From Streptomyces sp. ITFR-21 (lineage in GTDB: Bacteria > Actinomycetota > Actinomycetes > Streptomycetales > Streptomycetaceae), in NCBI RefSeq assembly GCF_031844685.1, contig NZ_CP134605.1, positions 4,709,001-4,773,000 of the forward strand: 64,000 bases of DNA. The letters are read 5' to 3'. Every line of letters begins with the position of its first letter. Positions within the stretch are counted from its first letter, which is position 1. The notes beneath the pieces were generated by a model, which saw only the letters and a program-made list of their open reading frames with translations, was not told the origin of the DNA and made no database searches. Below, one piece after another: positions 24,181 to 32,152 of the stretch. Position numbers and translations under genes: made by a program.

Positions 24181-24194
24181 GGCACGATCGTGCC
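24181..24194. promoter_or_regulatory. 14-bp perfect palindrome between divergent genes
   Basis: GGCACGATCGTGCC is self-complementary and lies 32 bases before the folP2-type start, in the shared upstream region with the DivIVA-domain gene. CGATCGTG is also directly repeated here (24174 and 24185). Operator function is inferred. Confidence 0.4.
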
Positions 24195-24255
24195 TGACAC
24201 GGAGGACCGGCCCCACGCGCGGCGGGTCCTGAGGCCGCACTCACGGGAGATCGAC

Positions 24256-24690
24256 TTGTTCTGGTTCATGCTCATCGCGCTCGTCGTGGTGGTCGCCGCG
24301 GTGGCAATGGCCGTACTCGGCGACGGCGGTGCGCTTAAGGACGCCGATCCCGACCGGCTGCAGGACCGGCTGCCGCCGGACCGGCCGCTGCTGCGCTCGG
24401 ACATCGACGCGGTACGGCTGCCGGTCGCGGTCCGCGGCTACCGGATGCTCGACGTCGACGAGGTGCTGGACCGGCTCGGCGCGGAACTGGCCGAGCGGGA
24501 CGCCAGGATCGCCGAGCTGGAGACCTCGCTGGCCGGGGTGCAGGCCGTCGGGCAGGCGCACGGCGCCACCCTGCTCAAGGAGGACCCGGCGCCCGCGCCG
24601 AGCGCGCCCGCCGACCCCGACCGCGCCGACCGCGCCGACGGGTACGGTCCGGCCGGCCTCGACGACCGCGACGGCACCGCCGGTGAGTGA
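24256..24690 (+). CDS. DivIVA-domain membrane-anchored protein
   Basis: TTG 24256 follows ACGGGAG; ATG 24268 is an alternative. The 144-residue product starts with a membrane helix (FMLIALVVVVAAVAMAVLG), then a linker and VAVRGYRMLDVDEVLDRLGAELAERDARIAELE, the DivIVA-type pattern of a short turn followed by a coiled coil. The C-terminus is Ala/Pro/Asp-rich. Such proteins sit next to folP2 and tag in actinobacteria (compare Rv1209); a role at the cell pole or envelope is likely but unproven. It overlaps the tag start by eight bases. Confidence 0.8.
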   Translation: MFWFMLIALVVVVAAVAMAVLGDGGALKDADPDRLQDRLPPDRPLLRSDIDAVRLPVAVRGYRMLDVDEVLDRLGAELAERDARIAELETSLAGVQAVGQAHGATLLKEDPAPAPSAPADPDRADRADGYGPAGLDDRDGTAGE

Positions 24691-25273
24691 GCCGGGCGGG
24701 ATCGTCGTCGGCGAGGACGGCCTGCCGCGCTGCCCCTGGGGGCTGTCCACGCCCGACTACGTGGCCTACCACGACCAGGAGTGGGGCCGCCCGGTGCACG
24801 GCGACGACGCGCTCTTCGAACGGGTCTGCCTGGAGGCGTTCCAGTCCGGCCTGTCCTGGATCACCATCCTGCGCCGCCGGGAGGGCTTCCGGGCCGCCTT
24901 CGACGACTTCCGGATCGACGCGGTGGCCGCCTTCACCGGCGCGGACCAGGCCCGGCTGCTCGCCGACGCCGGCATCATCCGCAACCGTGCGAAGATCGCG
25001 GCGGCGATCGACAACGCGATCGCCGCCCGGGAGGTCCGCGAGTCCTACGAGGGCGGTCTCGACGGCCTGATCTGGTCCTACGCGCCGGACCCGGCCACCC
25101 GCCCGGCACCGGTGACCGCCGCCGAGGTGCCCGCCACCACCGCGGAGTCGCTGGCGCTGGCCAAGGACCTCAAGAAGCGCGGCTTCCGGTTCGTCGGCCC
25201 CACCACGGCCTACGCGCTGATGCAGGCGTGCGGCCTGGTCAACGACCACCTGGCGGGTTGCAGCAATCGGTAG
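24683..25273 (+). CDS. tag: DNA-3-methyladenine glycosylase I
   Basis: GTG 24683 overlaps the end of the DivIVA-domain gene. The 196-residue product shows the Tag signature: RCPWGLSTPDYVAYHDQEWG near the N-terminus, FERVCLEAFQSGLSWITIL, then KKRGFRFVGPTTAYALMQACG and VNDH near the C-terminus. Cys and His in the first and last motifs bind zinc in E. coli Tag, and the Glu/Trp residues line the base pocket. It removes 3-methyladenine from alkylated DNA. Length and motifs are complete. Confidence 0.95.
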   Translation: MSEPGGIVVGEDGLPRCPWGLSTPDYVAYHDQEWGRPVHGDDALFERVCLEAFQSGLSWITILRRREGFRAAFDDFRIDAVAAFTGADQARLLADAGIIRNRAKIAAAIDNAIAAREVRESYEGGLDGLIWSYAPDPATRPAPVTAAEVPATTAESLALAKDLKKRGFRFVGPTTAYALMQACGLVNDHLAGCSNR

Positions 25274-25317
25274 CGCGTCCGCGCGGGCACCCCGCGGCGC
25301 GGAGCCGGCCGCCGGGG

Positions 25318-25346
25318 CGCCGCCGGCCGGATCCCGGCCGGCGGCG
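25318..25346. terminator. perfect 13-bp hairpin between convergent genes
   Basis: CGCCGCCGGCCGG (25318-25330) and CCGGCCGGCGGCG (25334-25346), 3-base loop, between tag and the minus-strand enoyl-CoA hydratase gene. Confidence 0.75.
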
Positions 25347-25351
25347 TTCCG

Positions 25352-26134
25352 TCAGCGGCCCTCGAAGACCGGATCCTGTTTGGCCACGAACGCGGACACC
25401 GCCGCGCGGTGGTCCCGGGAGGCGCCCGCGCGGGCCTGGAGGGCGTCCTCCTTGGCCAGCGACTCCGGCAGCGAGTGGTCCGCGCCGAAGGCCAGCGCCT
25501 CCTTGAGGGCCGCGTAGGCGACGGTCGGCCCCGCGGCCAGTTGCCGGGCCACCGCGAGCGCCTCGGCGGGCAGGTCGGCGGCCGGCACCACCCGGTGCAC
25601 CAGGCCGATCGCCAGCGCCTCGGCGGCGGGCACCGAGCGCGGGAAGAGCAGCAGGTCCGCCGCCCGGCCGTGCCCGACGAGCCGGGGGAGCGTCCAGGAC
25701 ATGCCGGAGTCGGCGCCGAGGGCGACCCCGGCGAAGGCGGTGGTGAAGGACGCGGTGTCGGCCGCCACCCGGTAGTCCGCCGCGAAGGCGAAGCCCGCGC
25801 CGGCGCCCGCGGCCACCCCGTTGACCCCGGCCACCACCGGCTTCGGCATGGTGGCGATGGCGGTCGCGATCGGGTTGTAGTGCTCGGCGACCGTCGTCAG
25901 CCCGCCGCCCGCGGCCAGGGTCCCCACGTGCTCCTTGAGGTCCTGCCCGACGCAGAAGGCGCGCCCGGCGGCGGTCAGCAGCACCGCCCGGACGGCCTGG
26001 TCCGCCCTCGCCGCGAGCAGGGCGTCCCGCAACGCGTTCTTGGTGTGCGTGTCAAGCGCGTTCATCGCCTCCGGACGGTTCAGCGTGACGGTCGCCAGTC
26101 CGTCACCCACCTCGTACAGCACGCTGTCGGCCAT
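25352..26134 (-). CDS. enoyl-CoA hydratase/isomerase family protein
   Basis: ATG at the complement of 26132-26134 with AAGGGG upstream; the in-frame extension to 26197 is unneeded. The 260-residue crotonase-fold protein has VTLNRPEAMNALD, AFCVGQDLKEH, KPVVAGVNGVAAGAGAGFA (oxyanion-hole Gly), and ADSGMSWTLPRLVG. The catalytic acidic residue in the usual GAD position is D of ADSGMS. It hydrates or isomerises acyl-CoA; substrate unknown. It is the last gene of the minus-strand block that begins with the MFS gene. Confidence 0.9.
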   Translation of the reverse strand: MADSVLYEVGDGLATVTLNRPEAMNALDTHTKNALRDALLAARADQAVRAVLLTAAGRAFCVGQDLKEHVGTLAAGGGLTTVAEHYNPIATAIATMPKPVVAGVNGVAAGAGAGFAFAADYRVAADTASFTTAFAGVALGADSGMSWTLPRLVGHGRAADLLLFPRSVPAAEALAIGLVHRVVPAADLPAEALAVARQLAAGPTVAYAALKEALAFGADHSLPESLAKEDALQARAGASRDHRAAVSAFVAKQDPVFEGR

Positions 26135-26218
26135 GCCAGAACCCCTTCGCCGCGGCAAGTGTCCCGGCCAGGATGCCGGAACCGGCCGCCGTCGCACACG
26201 CGGCGAACCGCAGAAGCG

Positions 26219-27466
26219 TCAGCCGGCGATCCGCTCGGCCGGCAGGCCGGGGACGACGGCCGGTATCCGCAGCGTCCTGGCACCCGCCGCTGCGGCGGGC
26301 CGCAGCGGGCGGGCCACCGGGCCGAGGTCGTGGTGGATGGGGCCGCCGCCGGCCGACAGGGGCAGGCCGCTGCCGCCGCGCCGGAACGCGATGATCTCCG
26401 CCGCCACCGCGACCGCCGTCTCCTCGGGTGTGCGGGCGCCCAGATCCAGGCCGATCGGGGAGCGCAGCCGGGCCAGTTCGGCCGTGCTGAGGCCGATCTC
26501 GCGGAGCCGGGCGAGCCGGTCGTGGTGGGTGCGGCGCGAGCCCATGGCGCCGACGTAGCCCGGCACCGTGCGCAGCGCCCGCTCCAGCAGCGGGACGTCG
26601 AACTTGGCGTCGTGGGTGAGGACGCAGACGACCGTACGGCTGTCGAGGTCGGCGGCCTGCGACTCCAGGTAGCGGTGCGGCCAGTCGACCACCACCTCGT
26701 CCGCGTCGGGGAAGCGCCGGGCGGTGGCGAAGACCGGCCGGGCGTCGCACACCGTCACCCGGTAGCCGAGGAACCGGCCGATCCGGGTCACCGCGGCGGC
26801 GAAATCGATGGCGCCGAAAACCAGCATCCGCGGCGGGGGCGCGTACGACTCGACGAAGACGCCGATCGCCGCCGGCCCCTCCGGTGGGCAGGGCCGGCCG
26901 TCGGGGGCGAAGGTGACGGTCCCGGTCCTGCCCAGTTCCAGCAGCGCGCGGGTTTCCGCGACGACCGCCCGCTCCAGGGCGCCGGGCACCGCGCCGGGCC
27001 CGGCGGGCGCCGGCAGCGTACCGGTGTGGGTGCCGGCGGTCACGGCGAGGACGCTGCCGAGCAGTGCGGCCGGGCCGGAGACGACCCGGGCCAGGGCGAC
27101 CGGCCGGCCGGCGGACATCAGGGACAGCCCCTCGTCCCAGCCGGGGTCCTGCCCCGGCCGCACCGGCTGGACCAGCACGTCCAGCGTGCCGCCGCAGCTC
27201 AGGCCGACCGCGAAGGCGTCCTCGTCGCTGTAGCCGAACTGTTCGACGACCGGCCGGCCCGAGGAGATCGCCTCCTGGCACAGCTCGTAGACGGCCCCTT
27301 CGACGCAGCCGCCGGAGACGCTGCCCAGGGCTTCCCCGTCGGTGTCCACGGCCAGGGCCGCGCCGGGGTCGCGGGGCGCGCTCCCGGCGACGCGGATGAC
27401 GGTGGCGACGGCGTACGGGCGGCCGGTCGCGTGGATCCCGGCCAACTGCGAGGCGATGTCGAGCAC
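26219..27466 (-). CDS. XdhC-family molybdenum-cofactor insertion protein
   Basis: GTG start (complement of 27464-27466). The 415-residue product has an N-terminal XdhC/CoxI domain (VATVIRVAGSAPRDPGAAL, GSVSGGCVEGAVYE, FGYSDEDAFAVGLSCGG) and a C-terminal NAD-binding Rossmann-type domain (MLVFGAIDFAAAVTRIGRFL, VCVLTHDAKFDVPLL, GYVGAMGSRRTHHDRL), the usual two-domain layout. XdhC binds molybdenum cofactor, assists sulfuration and loads it into the hydroxylase. It lies downstream of the large-subunit gene, as expected. Confidence 0.9.
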   Translation of the reverse strand: MLDIASQLAGIHATGRPYAVATVIRVAGSAPRDPGAALAVDTDGEALGSVSGGCVEGAVYELCQEAISSGRPVVEQFGYSDEDAFAVGLSCGGTLDVLVQPVRPGQDPGWDEGLSLMSAGRPVALARVVSGPAALLGSVLAVTAGTHTGTLPAPAGPGAVPGALERAVVAETRALLELGRTGTVTFAPDGRPCPPEGPAAIGVFVESYAPPPRMLVFGAIDFAAAVTRIGRFLGYRVTVCDARPVFATARRFPDADEVVVDWPHRYLESQAADLDSRTVVCVLTHDAKFDVPLLERALRTVPGYVGAMGSRRTHHDRLARLREIGLSTAELARLRSPIGLDLGARTPEETAVAVAAEIIAFRRGGSGLPLSAGGGPIHHDLGPVARPLRPAAAAGARTLRIPAVVPGLPAERIAG

Positions 27467-27609
27467 GGCGTTGCGTCCCCTTCCTCTTCCTCGGGTTCCT
27501 GGGGTTCCTGGGGTTCTGCGGGTCCTCGGGTGCCGCGGTGTCCACGTGTTCGGGGCGTGTTCTTCCTCTTGGCGATTGTCCTCGCGCCGGTCCTCGTCCG
27601 GGCGGTCCC

Positions 27610-27654
27610 GGTGTTCCCGGTGTTCCCGGTGTTCCCGGTGGTCCGGGTGCTCCC
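27610..27654. repeat. 9-bp tandem repeats
   Basis: GGTGTTCCC is repeated three times exactly (27610-27636) and followed by two degenerate units (27637-27654). It lies in the 216-bp gap between the XdhC and large-subunit genes, which also has G/T-rich runs near 27490-27530. Confidence 0.7.
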
Positions 27655-27682
27655 GGTGTCCGGCAGTGTCCGGCCCGGCGGG

Positions 27683-29992
27683 TCAGACGTGCCGGGGGGC
27701 GTCGCGCAGCAGGCCGAGCACCCGCTCCGGGTGCAGCGGCAGCGAGCCCACGTGGCCGCGCAGCTGGAGGGCGTCGCGGACCGCGTTGGCGATCGCGGCA
27801 CCCACTCCCGCGGTGCCGCCCTCGCCGGCGCCGCGCACCCCGAGCGGGTTGCCAGGGGCGGGCGAGTCCTCGTAGACCGCCACCTGGATGTCCGGCAGGT
27901 CGGACAGCCGCGGCCACCGGTACTCGTTGAACGTGGTCGACAGCGGGATGCCGCGCTCGTCGTAGCGGAACTCCTCCAGCAGCGCCCCCCCGATGCCCTG
28001 CACCGCGCCGCCGTAGATCTGGCCGTGCACCATGCGGGGGTTGACGGCCTTGCCGATCTCGTAGCTGACGGCGTAGCGCAGCAGCCGGACCCGGCCGGTT
28101 TGCGGGTCCACCTCGGTGAGCGCGTAGTGCGCGCCGTACGGGTAGGTCATCGCGTCGGCGACATAGGTGCCGCGGCCGACCAGTCCCGGCTCCTCGCCGG
28201 TGCGTACGAACTGGGGGGTGAAGCAGACGGTGGCGATCCTCCCCAGCGGCACCCGCTGTTCCGGGTTCGCCGCGACGACCATCTCGCCGCCGCGGACCAC
28301 CAGCTCGCCCGGCTCGACGCCGAGCAGGACCGCCGCGACCCGGCGCGCCTTGGCGATGACCGCCTCGGCGGCGAACTTGGCGGCGGTGCCGCCCACCACG
28401 GTGGTACGGCTGGCGAAGCTGCCCGCTCCGTCGGGGAGGATGTCGGTGTCGGACAGCACCACCTTGACGGTGTCCGGCGCGATGTCGAACTCCGCCGCGA
28501 CGATCTGCGCCATCACCGTCTCCACGCCCTGGCCGGAGCCGGAGCCGCCCATCGCCACCCGGACCGCGCCGGTGACGCCGACGTCGACCACCGCGCTGTC
28601 GTGGCCGAGCCCGGCCTTCTCCAGGATGACCGCGCAGCCGGCGCCCACCAGCCGCCCGCTCTCCCGCGCGGCCCGCGCCTGCGCCCGCCACCGCTCGTAC
28701 CCGAACTCCTCGCGGGACGTGTCGAAGTGGCCGAGGTGGTCGGAGCCGTCCAGCAGCATGGGCGCGCCGAAGATCTGCATGGGGCGCCGGAACGGCAGTT
28801 CGGTGTGGTCCAGCAGGTTGCGCCGACGCAGCTCGACCGGGTCGGCGCCGAGCCGGTCCGCCGCCACGTCCAGGACGTGTTCGCGGACGAAGTTGTGCTG
28901 GAAGCGGCCGGGGGCGCGGTAGGTGCCGATCGGCGTCTTGTTGGTGGTGACGATGTGGATCCGGCTGCGGCAGGCGGGCAGCCGGTACGGGCCGGAGATC
29001 ATCGCCGCGGTGAGCGCGGCGACCACCGCGCCGTGGGTCCGCACGTACCCGCCGTTGTCGAGCCAGCCCTCGTCCCGCATGGCGAGCAGCCGGTGGTCCT
29101 CGTCGAACGCGAGCTCGAAGTGGTGCTGCTGCTCGCGGGCGTGGTTGGCGGCGATCATGTGCTCGGTCCGGTCCTCCGACCACTTCACCGGCCGCCGGGT
29201 GCGCAGTGCCAGCATCGGCACCAGCAGGTCCTCGGGGTAGAACTCGCCGCGGACCCCGAAGGAGCCGCCGGCGTCCGACTCCAGCATGTGGATGCGGTGC
29301 TCGGGCAGGTCGAGCATGCCCGCCAGCACCCGGCGGTTGAAGTAGGGGACCTTGGAGGCGCCCCACACCGTCAGCCGCTCGGTGCGGTCGTCGTACTCGG
29401 CCACCAGGCCGCGCGGCTCCAGCGGGGTGCCGCTGTGCCGGCCGACGGACAGGTCGGCGGACACGACGTGCGCCGCGGTGTCGAACAGCGCGTCCACGTC
29501 GCCGTAGCCGAACTCCACCACGCCCACCTCGGCCGGCGTGTCGGGCCGGCTGGCCAGCCGGGAGCCGGCCGCGGCGCGGGCGTCGAGCACCACCGGCAGC
29601 TCGTCGAACTCCAGGACCACCAGGTCCGCCGCGTCCTCGGCCAGGTACGGGTCCTCGGCGAGCACGGCGGCGACCGGCTCGCCCGCGTACCGGACGAAGC
29701 CGGTGGCCAGCGGGGGCTGGAGGTAGGGGGTGAAATCGATGCCGGGGTGCGGCTGCCGGACCGGGATGAGCGCGCGGCCGGGCAGGTCGGCGGCGGTGAC
29801 GACGGCGACCACGCCCGGCAGCTGCTCGGCGGCCGAGGTGTCCACGTTCACGATCCGCGCGTGGGCGACCGGGGAGCGCACCACGCGGAGCCAGAGCTGG
29901 CCGGGCCGCACGGTGTCGTCGTGGAACCTGCCGCGTCCGCGCAGCAGCCGTTCGTCCTCCAGGCGGAGGACCGAGGTACCGATGGCGGTCAT
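27683..29992 (-). CDS. molybdenum hydroxylase large subunit (CoxL/XdhA family)
   Basis: The 769-residue protein starts GTSVLRLEDERLLRGRGRFHDD, typical for the large subunit, then GGSFGVRGEFYPEDLLV, GTYRAPGRFQHNFVREHVLD and a C-terminal GVRGAGEGGT, in which E724 is the catalytic Glu. The CO-dehydrogenase form I loop (VAYRCSFR) is absent; the loop reads TYRAPGR, so a form II CoxL, aldehyde or xanthine dehydrogenase is more likely. It binds the molybdopterin-cytosine dinucleotide centre. Partner subunits are encoded immediately upstream on the same strand. Confidence 0.92.
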   Translation of the reverse strand: MTAIGTSVLRLEDERLLRGRGRFHDDTVRPGQLWLRVVRSPVAHARIVNVDTSAAEQLPGVVAVVTAADLPGRALIPVRQPHPGIDFTPYLQPPLATGFVRYAGEPVAAVLAEDPYLAEDAADLVVLEFDELPVVLDARAAAGSRLASRPDTPAEVGVVEFGYGDVDALFDTAAHVVSADLSVGRHSGTPLEPRGLVAEYDDRTERLTVWGASKVPYFNRRVLAGMLDLPEHRIHMLESDAGGSFGVRGEFYPEDLLVPMLALRTRRPVKWSEDRTEHMIAANHAREQQHHFELAFDEDHRLLAMRDEGWLDNGGYVRTHGAVVAALTAAMISGPYRLPACRSRIHIVTTNKTPIGTYRAPGRFQHNFVREHVLDVAADRLGADPVELRRRNLLDHTELPFRRPMQIFGAPMLLDGSDHLGHFDTSREEFGYERWRAQARAARESGRLVGAGCAVILEKAGLGHDSAVVDVGVTGAVRVAMGGSGSGQGVETVMAQIVAAEFDIAPDTVKVVLSDTDILPDGAGSFASRTTVVGGTAAKFAAEAVIAKARRVAAVLLGVEPGELVVRGGEMVVAANPEQRVPLGRIATVCFTPQFVRTGEEPGLVGRGTYVADAMTYPYGAHYALTEVDPQTGRVRLLRYAVSYEIGKAVNPRMVHGQIYGGAVQGIGGALLEEFRYDERGIPLSTTFNEYRWPRLSDLPDIQVAVYEDSPAPGNPLGVRGAGEGGTAGVGAAIANAVRDALQLRGHVGSLPLHPERVLGLLRDAPRHV

Positions 29993-30116
29993 GGCGCGAG
30001 CGTCCCTTCTGCGGCCGATCTCGGTCGGGTGGCGGCGGTGCTGCCGCGGCGGGCGGGGGCGGCGGGCCGGTCCGGCTCGCGCCGGGGGCTTCGGTGCCCG
30101 GAGCGGTCCGGCGGGT

Positions 30117-30689
30117 TCACGCGCGCTCCCCGTCGGGCCCGTCCGACGGCACGGCGGCCGGCTCGGCCGCGGTGTCCCGGCGCGAGGCGGTGGCGTAGCG
30201 GCGCAGGCCGGCCGAGGTGGCGGCGGCGACCGCCTCGACCATCCCGCCGTAGCCCGTGCAGCGGCACAGGTTGGCCGACAGGCACTCGCGGATCTGCCGC
30301 TCGTCCGCCTCGGGTTCGCGGCGCAGCAGTTCGGTGCCGAGCATCAGGAACCCGGGGGTGCAGAAGCCGCACTGCAGGGCGCCGTGCTCGCGGAACGCCT
30401 GCTGGAGGACGTTCAGCTTGCCGTCGGGGGCCAGCGACTCCACGGTCTCCACCGTGCTGTTGTCGGCCTGTACGGCGAGCATCACGCAGGAGCGGACGGG
30501 GTCGCCGTCCACCAGCACCGTGCAGCTGCCGCAGGTGCCCAGGCCGCAGCCGACGGTGGTGCCGGTCAGGTTCAGCGAGCGGCGGAGCACGTCGGCCAGG
30601 CTCTGCCAGGGGGCGGCGTCGACGCTGTGCTGCTCGCCGTTGACGGTCAGCTGTAGGGGGACGGTCTCGGTTTCCGGTTGGGTGCTCAT
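30117..30689 (-). CDS. molybdenum hydroxylase 2Fe-2S subunit (CoxS type)
   Basis: ATG (complement of 30687-30689) behind AGGAGG. The 190-residue product has the plant-type ferredoxin motif with C48, C53, C56 and C68 (CGLGTCGSC), and the helical [2Fe-2S] domain with C107/C110 (CGFC) and C142/C144 (CRC). It passes electrons from the Mo centre to FAD. The start overlaps the upstream gene's stop by four bases (ATGA). The C-terminal 40 residues are a low-complexity tail beyond the usual end. Confidence 0.95.
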   Translation of the reverse strand: MSTQPETETVPLQLTVNGEQHSVDAAPWQSLADVLRRSLNLTGTTVGCGLGTCGSCTVLVDGDPVRSCVMLAVQADNSTVETVESLAPDGKLNVLQQAFREHGALQCGFCTPGFLMLGTELLRREPEADERQIRECLSANLCRCTGYGGMVEAVAAATSAGLRRYATASRRDTAAEPAAVPSDGPDGERA

Positions 30690-31591
30690 CGGGATGCCTC
30701 CTGAGAGGTCGTTCTCGCCAGGGCTGAGGTGGTGGCACGGCTGACGGAGTCGCGCAGTGACCTGAGCAGTACGGCGGCGGCCAGCTCCCGCCGGTACGCG
30801 CCGCTCGCCCAGGCGTCCGACGGCGGGTCGAGGGTGTCGGCGAGGCCGCGGGCGGCCGCGGCGAGCGGCTGTTCGCCGGACCCGCCGCCGACCAGGACCC
30901 GCTCCGCCTCGGCGAGCAGTACCGGCCGGTCGGCCACTCCGGACAGCGCGGCCCTGACCGCGGTGACGGAGCCGTCGGGCGCCAGCTCCACCTCGGTCGC
31001 GGCGGCGACCACCGGCAGGCTGCCGTCCTGCCAGCCGAACTCGGCCAGCGCGGCGCTCGGCGCGGGCCGCGGCAGCCGCACCCCGACGAGAATCTCGTCC
31101 CAGCCCAGGGCGGTCCGCCCGTCGCCGAGCAGGAAGTCGCCGATCGGGACGCCGCGCACGCCGTCCGGGCCGAGCGCGGTGATCTCCGCGCCGAGCAGGG
31201 TCGCCAGCAGACACCACTCGGCGCGGGGGTCGGCGTTGGCCAGGCTGCCGCCGAAGGTGCCCCTGACCCGCACCGGCAGGTGCGCGATCTGCCGGGCCGC
31301 CTCCGGCAGCACCTCGAATCCGCGCAGGTCGGGCCCGGTCGCCGTCTCGATCGCCCGGTGGGTGGTCGTCGCGCCGATGTGCAGGGCGTCACCGTCCCGG
31401 CGCAGCGACCGCAGTCCGTCCACCGAGCCGAGGTCCACCAGCGCGGTGGGCCGCTCCCGCCGCTGGTACATCAGCGGGAGCAGGCTCTGGCCGCCGGCGA
31501 CCACGCGGGCCAGGGGGCCGTGCCGCCGCAGTTCCGCGACGGCCTCCTCGGCGGTGCGCGGCCGGGCGTACGCGAAGCGAACGGGCCTCAT
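30686..31591 (-). CDS. molybdenum hydroxylase FAD subunit (CoxM type)
   Basis: Start ATG (complement of 31589-31591) with GGGGAG upstream. The 301-residue protein has RVVAGGQSLLPLM and the FGGSLANADPRAEW loop, both FAD-binding signatures of the CoxM/XDH family, plus the C-terminal CO-dehydrogenase flavoprotein domain. It transfers electrons from the Fe-S subunit to the final acceptor. The order FAD, Fe-S, Mo subunit matches CO-dehydrogenase-type operons. Confidence 0.93.
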   Translation of the reverse strand: MRPVRFAYARPRTAEEAVAELRRHGPLARVVAGGQSLLPLMYQRRERPTALVDLGSVDGLRSLRRDGDALHIGATTTHRAIETATGPDLRGFEVLPEAARQIAHLPVRVRGTFGGSLANADPRAEWCLLATLLGAEITALGPDGVRGVPIGDFLLGDGRTALGWDEILVGVRLPRPAPSAALAEFGWQDGSLPVVAAATEVELAPDGSVTAVRAALSGVADRPVLLAEAERVLVGGGSGEQPLAAAARGLADTLDPPSDAWASGAYRRELAAAVLLRSLRDSVSRATTSALARTTSQEASR

Positions 31592-31602
31592 CGCTGCTCC
31601 CC

Positions 31603-32073
31603 TCAGGGCTTGTTGACCGGTTCGACGTGCAGGTCGGTGTGGCCGAGCTGCCGCATCAGGTCGACGATGTCGAAGTGGGCGGCCCGCTCGATCACCTGGT
31701 CGCCGCGGAACCGGTCGATGCCGATCGCGGTGAACGTCGCCTTGCGCCCGCTCGGCGGCAGGCCGCGGAACGGGCCCAGCTGGGTGCCGACGCACTCCAC
31801 CCGGGTCACCACCAGGTCGCCCTCCGCGGTCTGCTCCTGGACCAGGTCGCTCATGTCCGGGAACGCGGCGCGGAAGGCCCGGACCCAGGTGCGCACCCCT
31901 TCCGGCCCGCGCAGGTCGAACTGCGGCCAGTAGAAGTCCGGGGCGAAGATCTCGTCGGCCAGCTCCAGCCGGTTGTTGGTGATGATCTCCTCGAACAGCA
32001 GCGCGATGCGCTGCTTGCGGACCTCCGGTGAACTGCCGGTCGGCACGACGATCCGGGTGTCTGCGGTGCTCAT
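31603..32073 (-). CDS. SnoaL-like / NTF2-fold protein
   Basis: ATG (complement of 32071-32073) behind AAGGAG. The 156-residue product has the SnoaL layout: helix FEEIITNNRLELADEIFAP, DFYWPQFDLRGPEGVRTWV, AFPDMSDLVQEQTAEGDLVV, then strands with GPFRGLPPSGRKATF and HFDIVDLMRQLG. Family members are cyclases, hydrolases or ligand-binding proteins in polyketide and other specialised pathways. It is only 11 bases upstream of the FAD-subunit gene, so it is probably part of that operon. Confidence 0.85.
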   Translation of the reverse strand: MSTADTRIVVPTGSSPEVRKQRIALLFEEIITNNRLELADEIFAPDFYWPQFDLRGPEGVRTWVRAFRAAFPDMSDLVQEQTAEGDLVVTRVECVGTQLGPFRGLPPSGRKATFTAIGIDRFRGDQVIERAAHFDIVDLMRQLGHTDLHVEPVNKP

Positions 32074-32152
32074 GGCACTCCTTGTGTGGGTCGGGGCCCG
32101 CACAGGCGGTGCCTGTGCGGGGAGCGGGGCTCGGTCCCGGCGGGTGCGTACC

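Noticed and set aside
26103..29366. Open frame of 1087 codons on the minus strand
   Set aside because: It is in a different frame from the true CoxL and XdhC genes, whose motifs are intact; its translation is low-complexity Arg/Gly.
25409..30643. Open frame of 1744 codons on the plus strand
   Set aside because: It is the complement of the hydroxylase operon; long antisense frames are routine in GC-rich DNA and the translation is Arg/Gly/Pro-rich without any domain.
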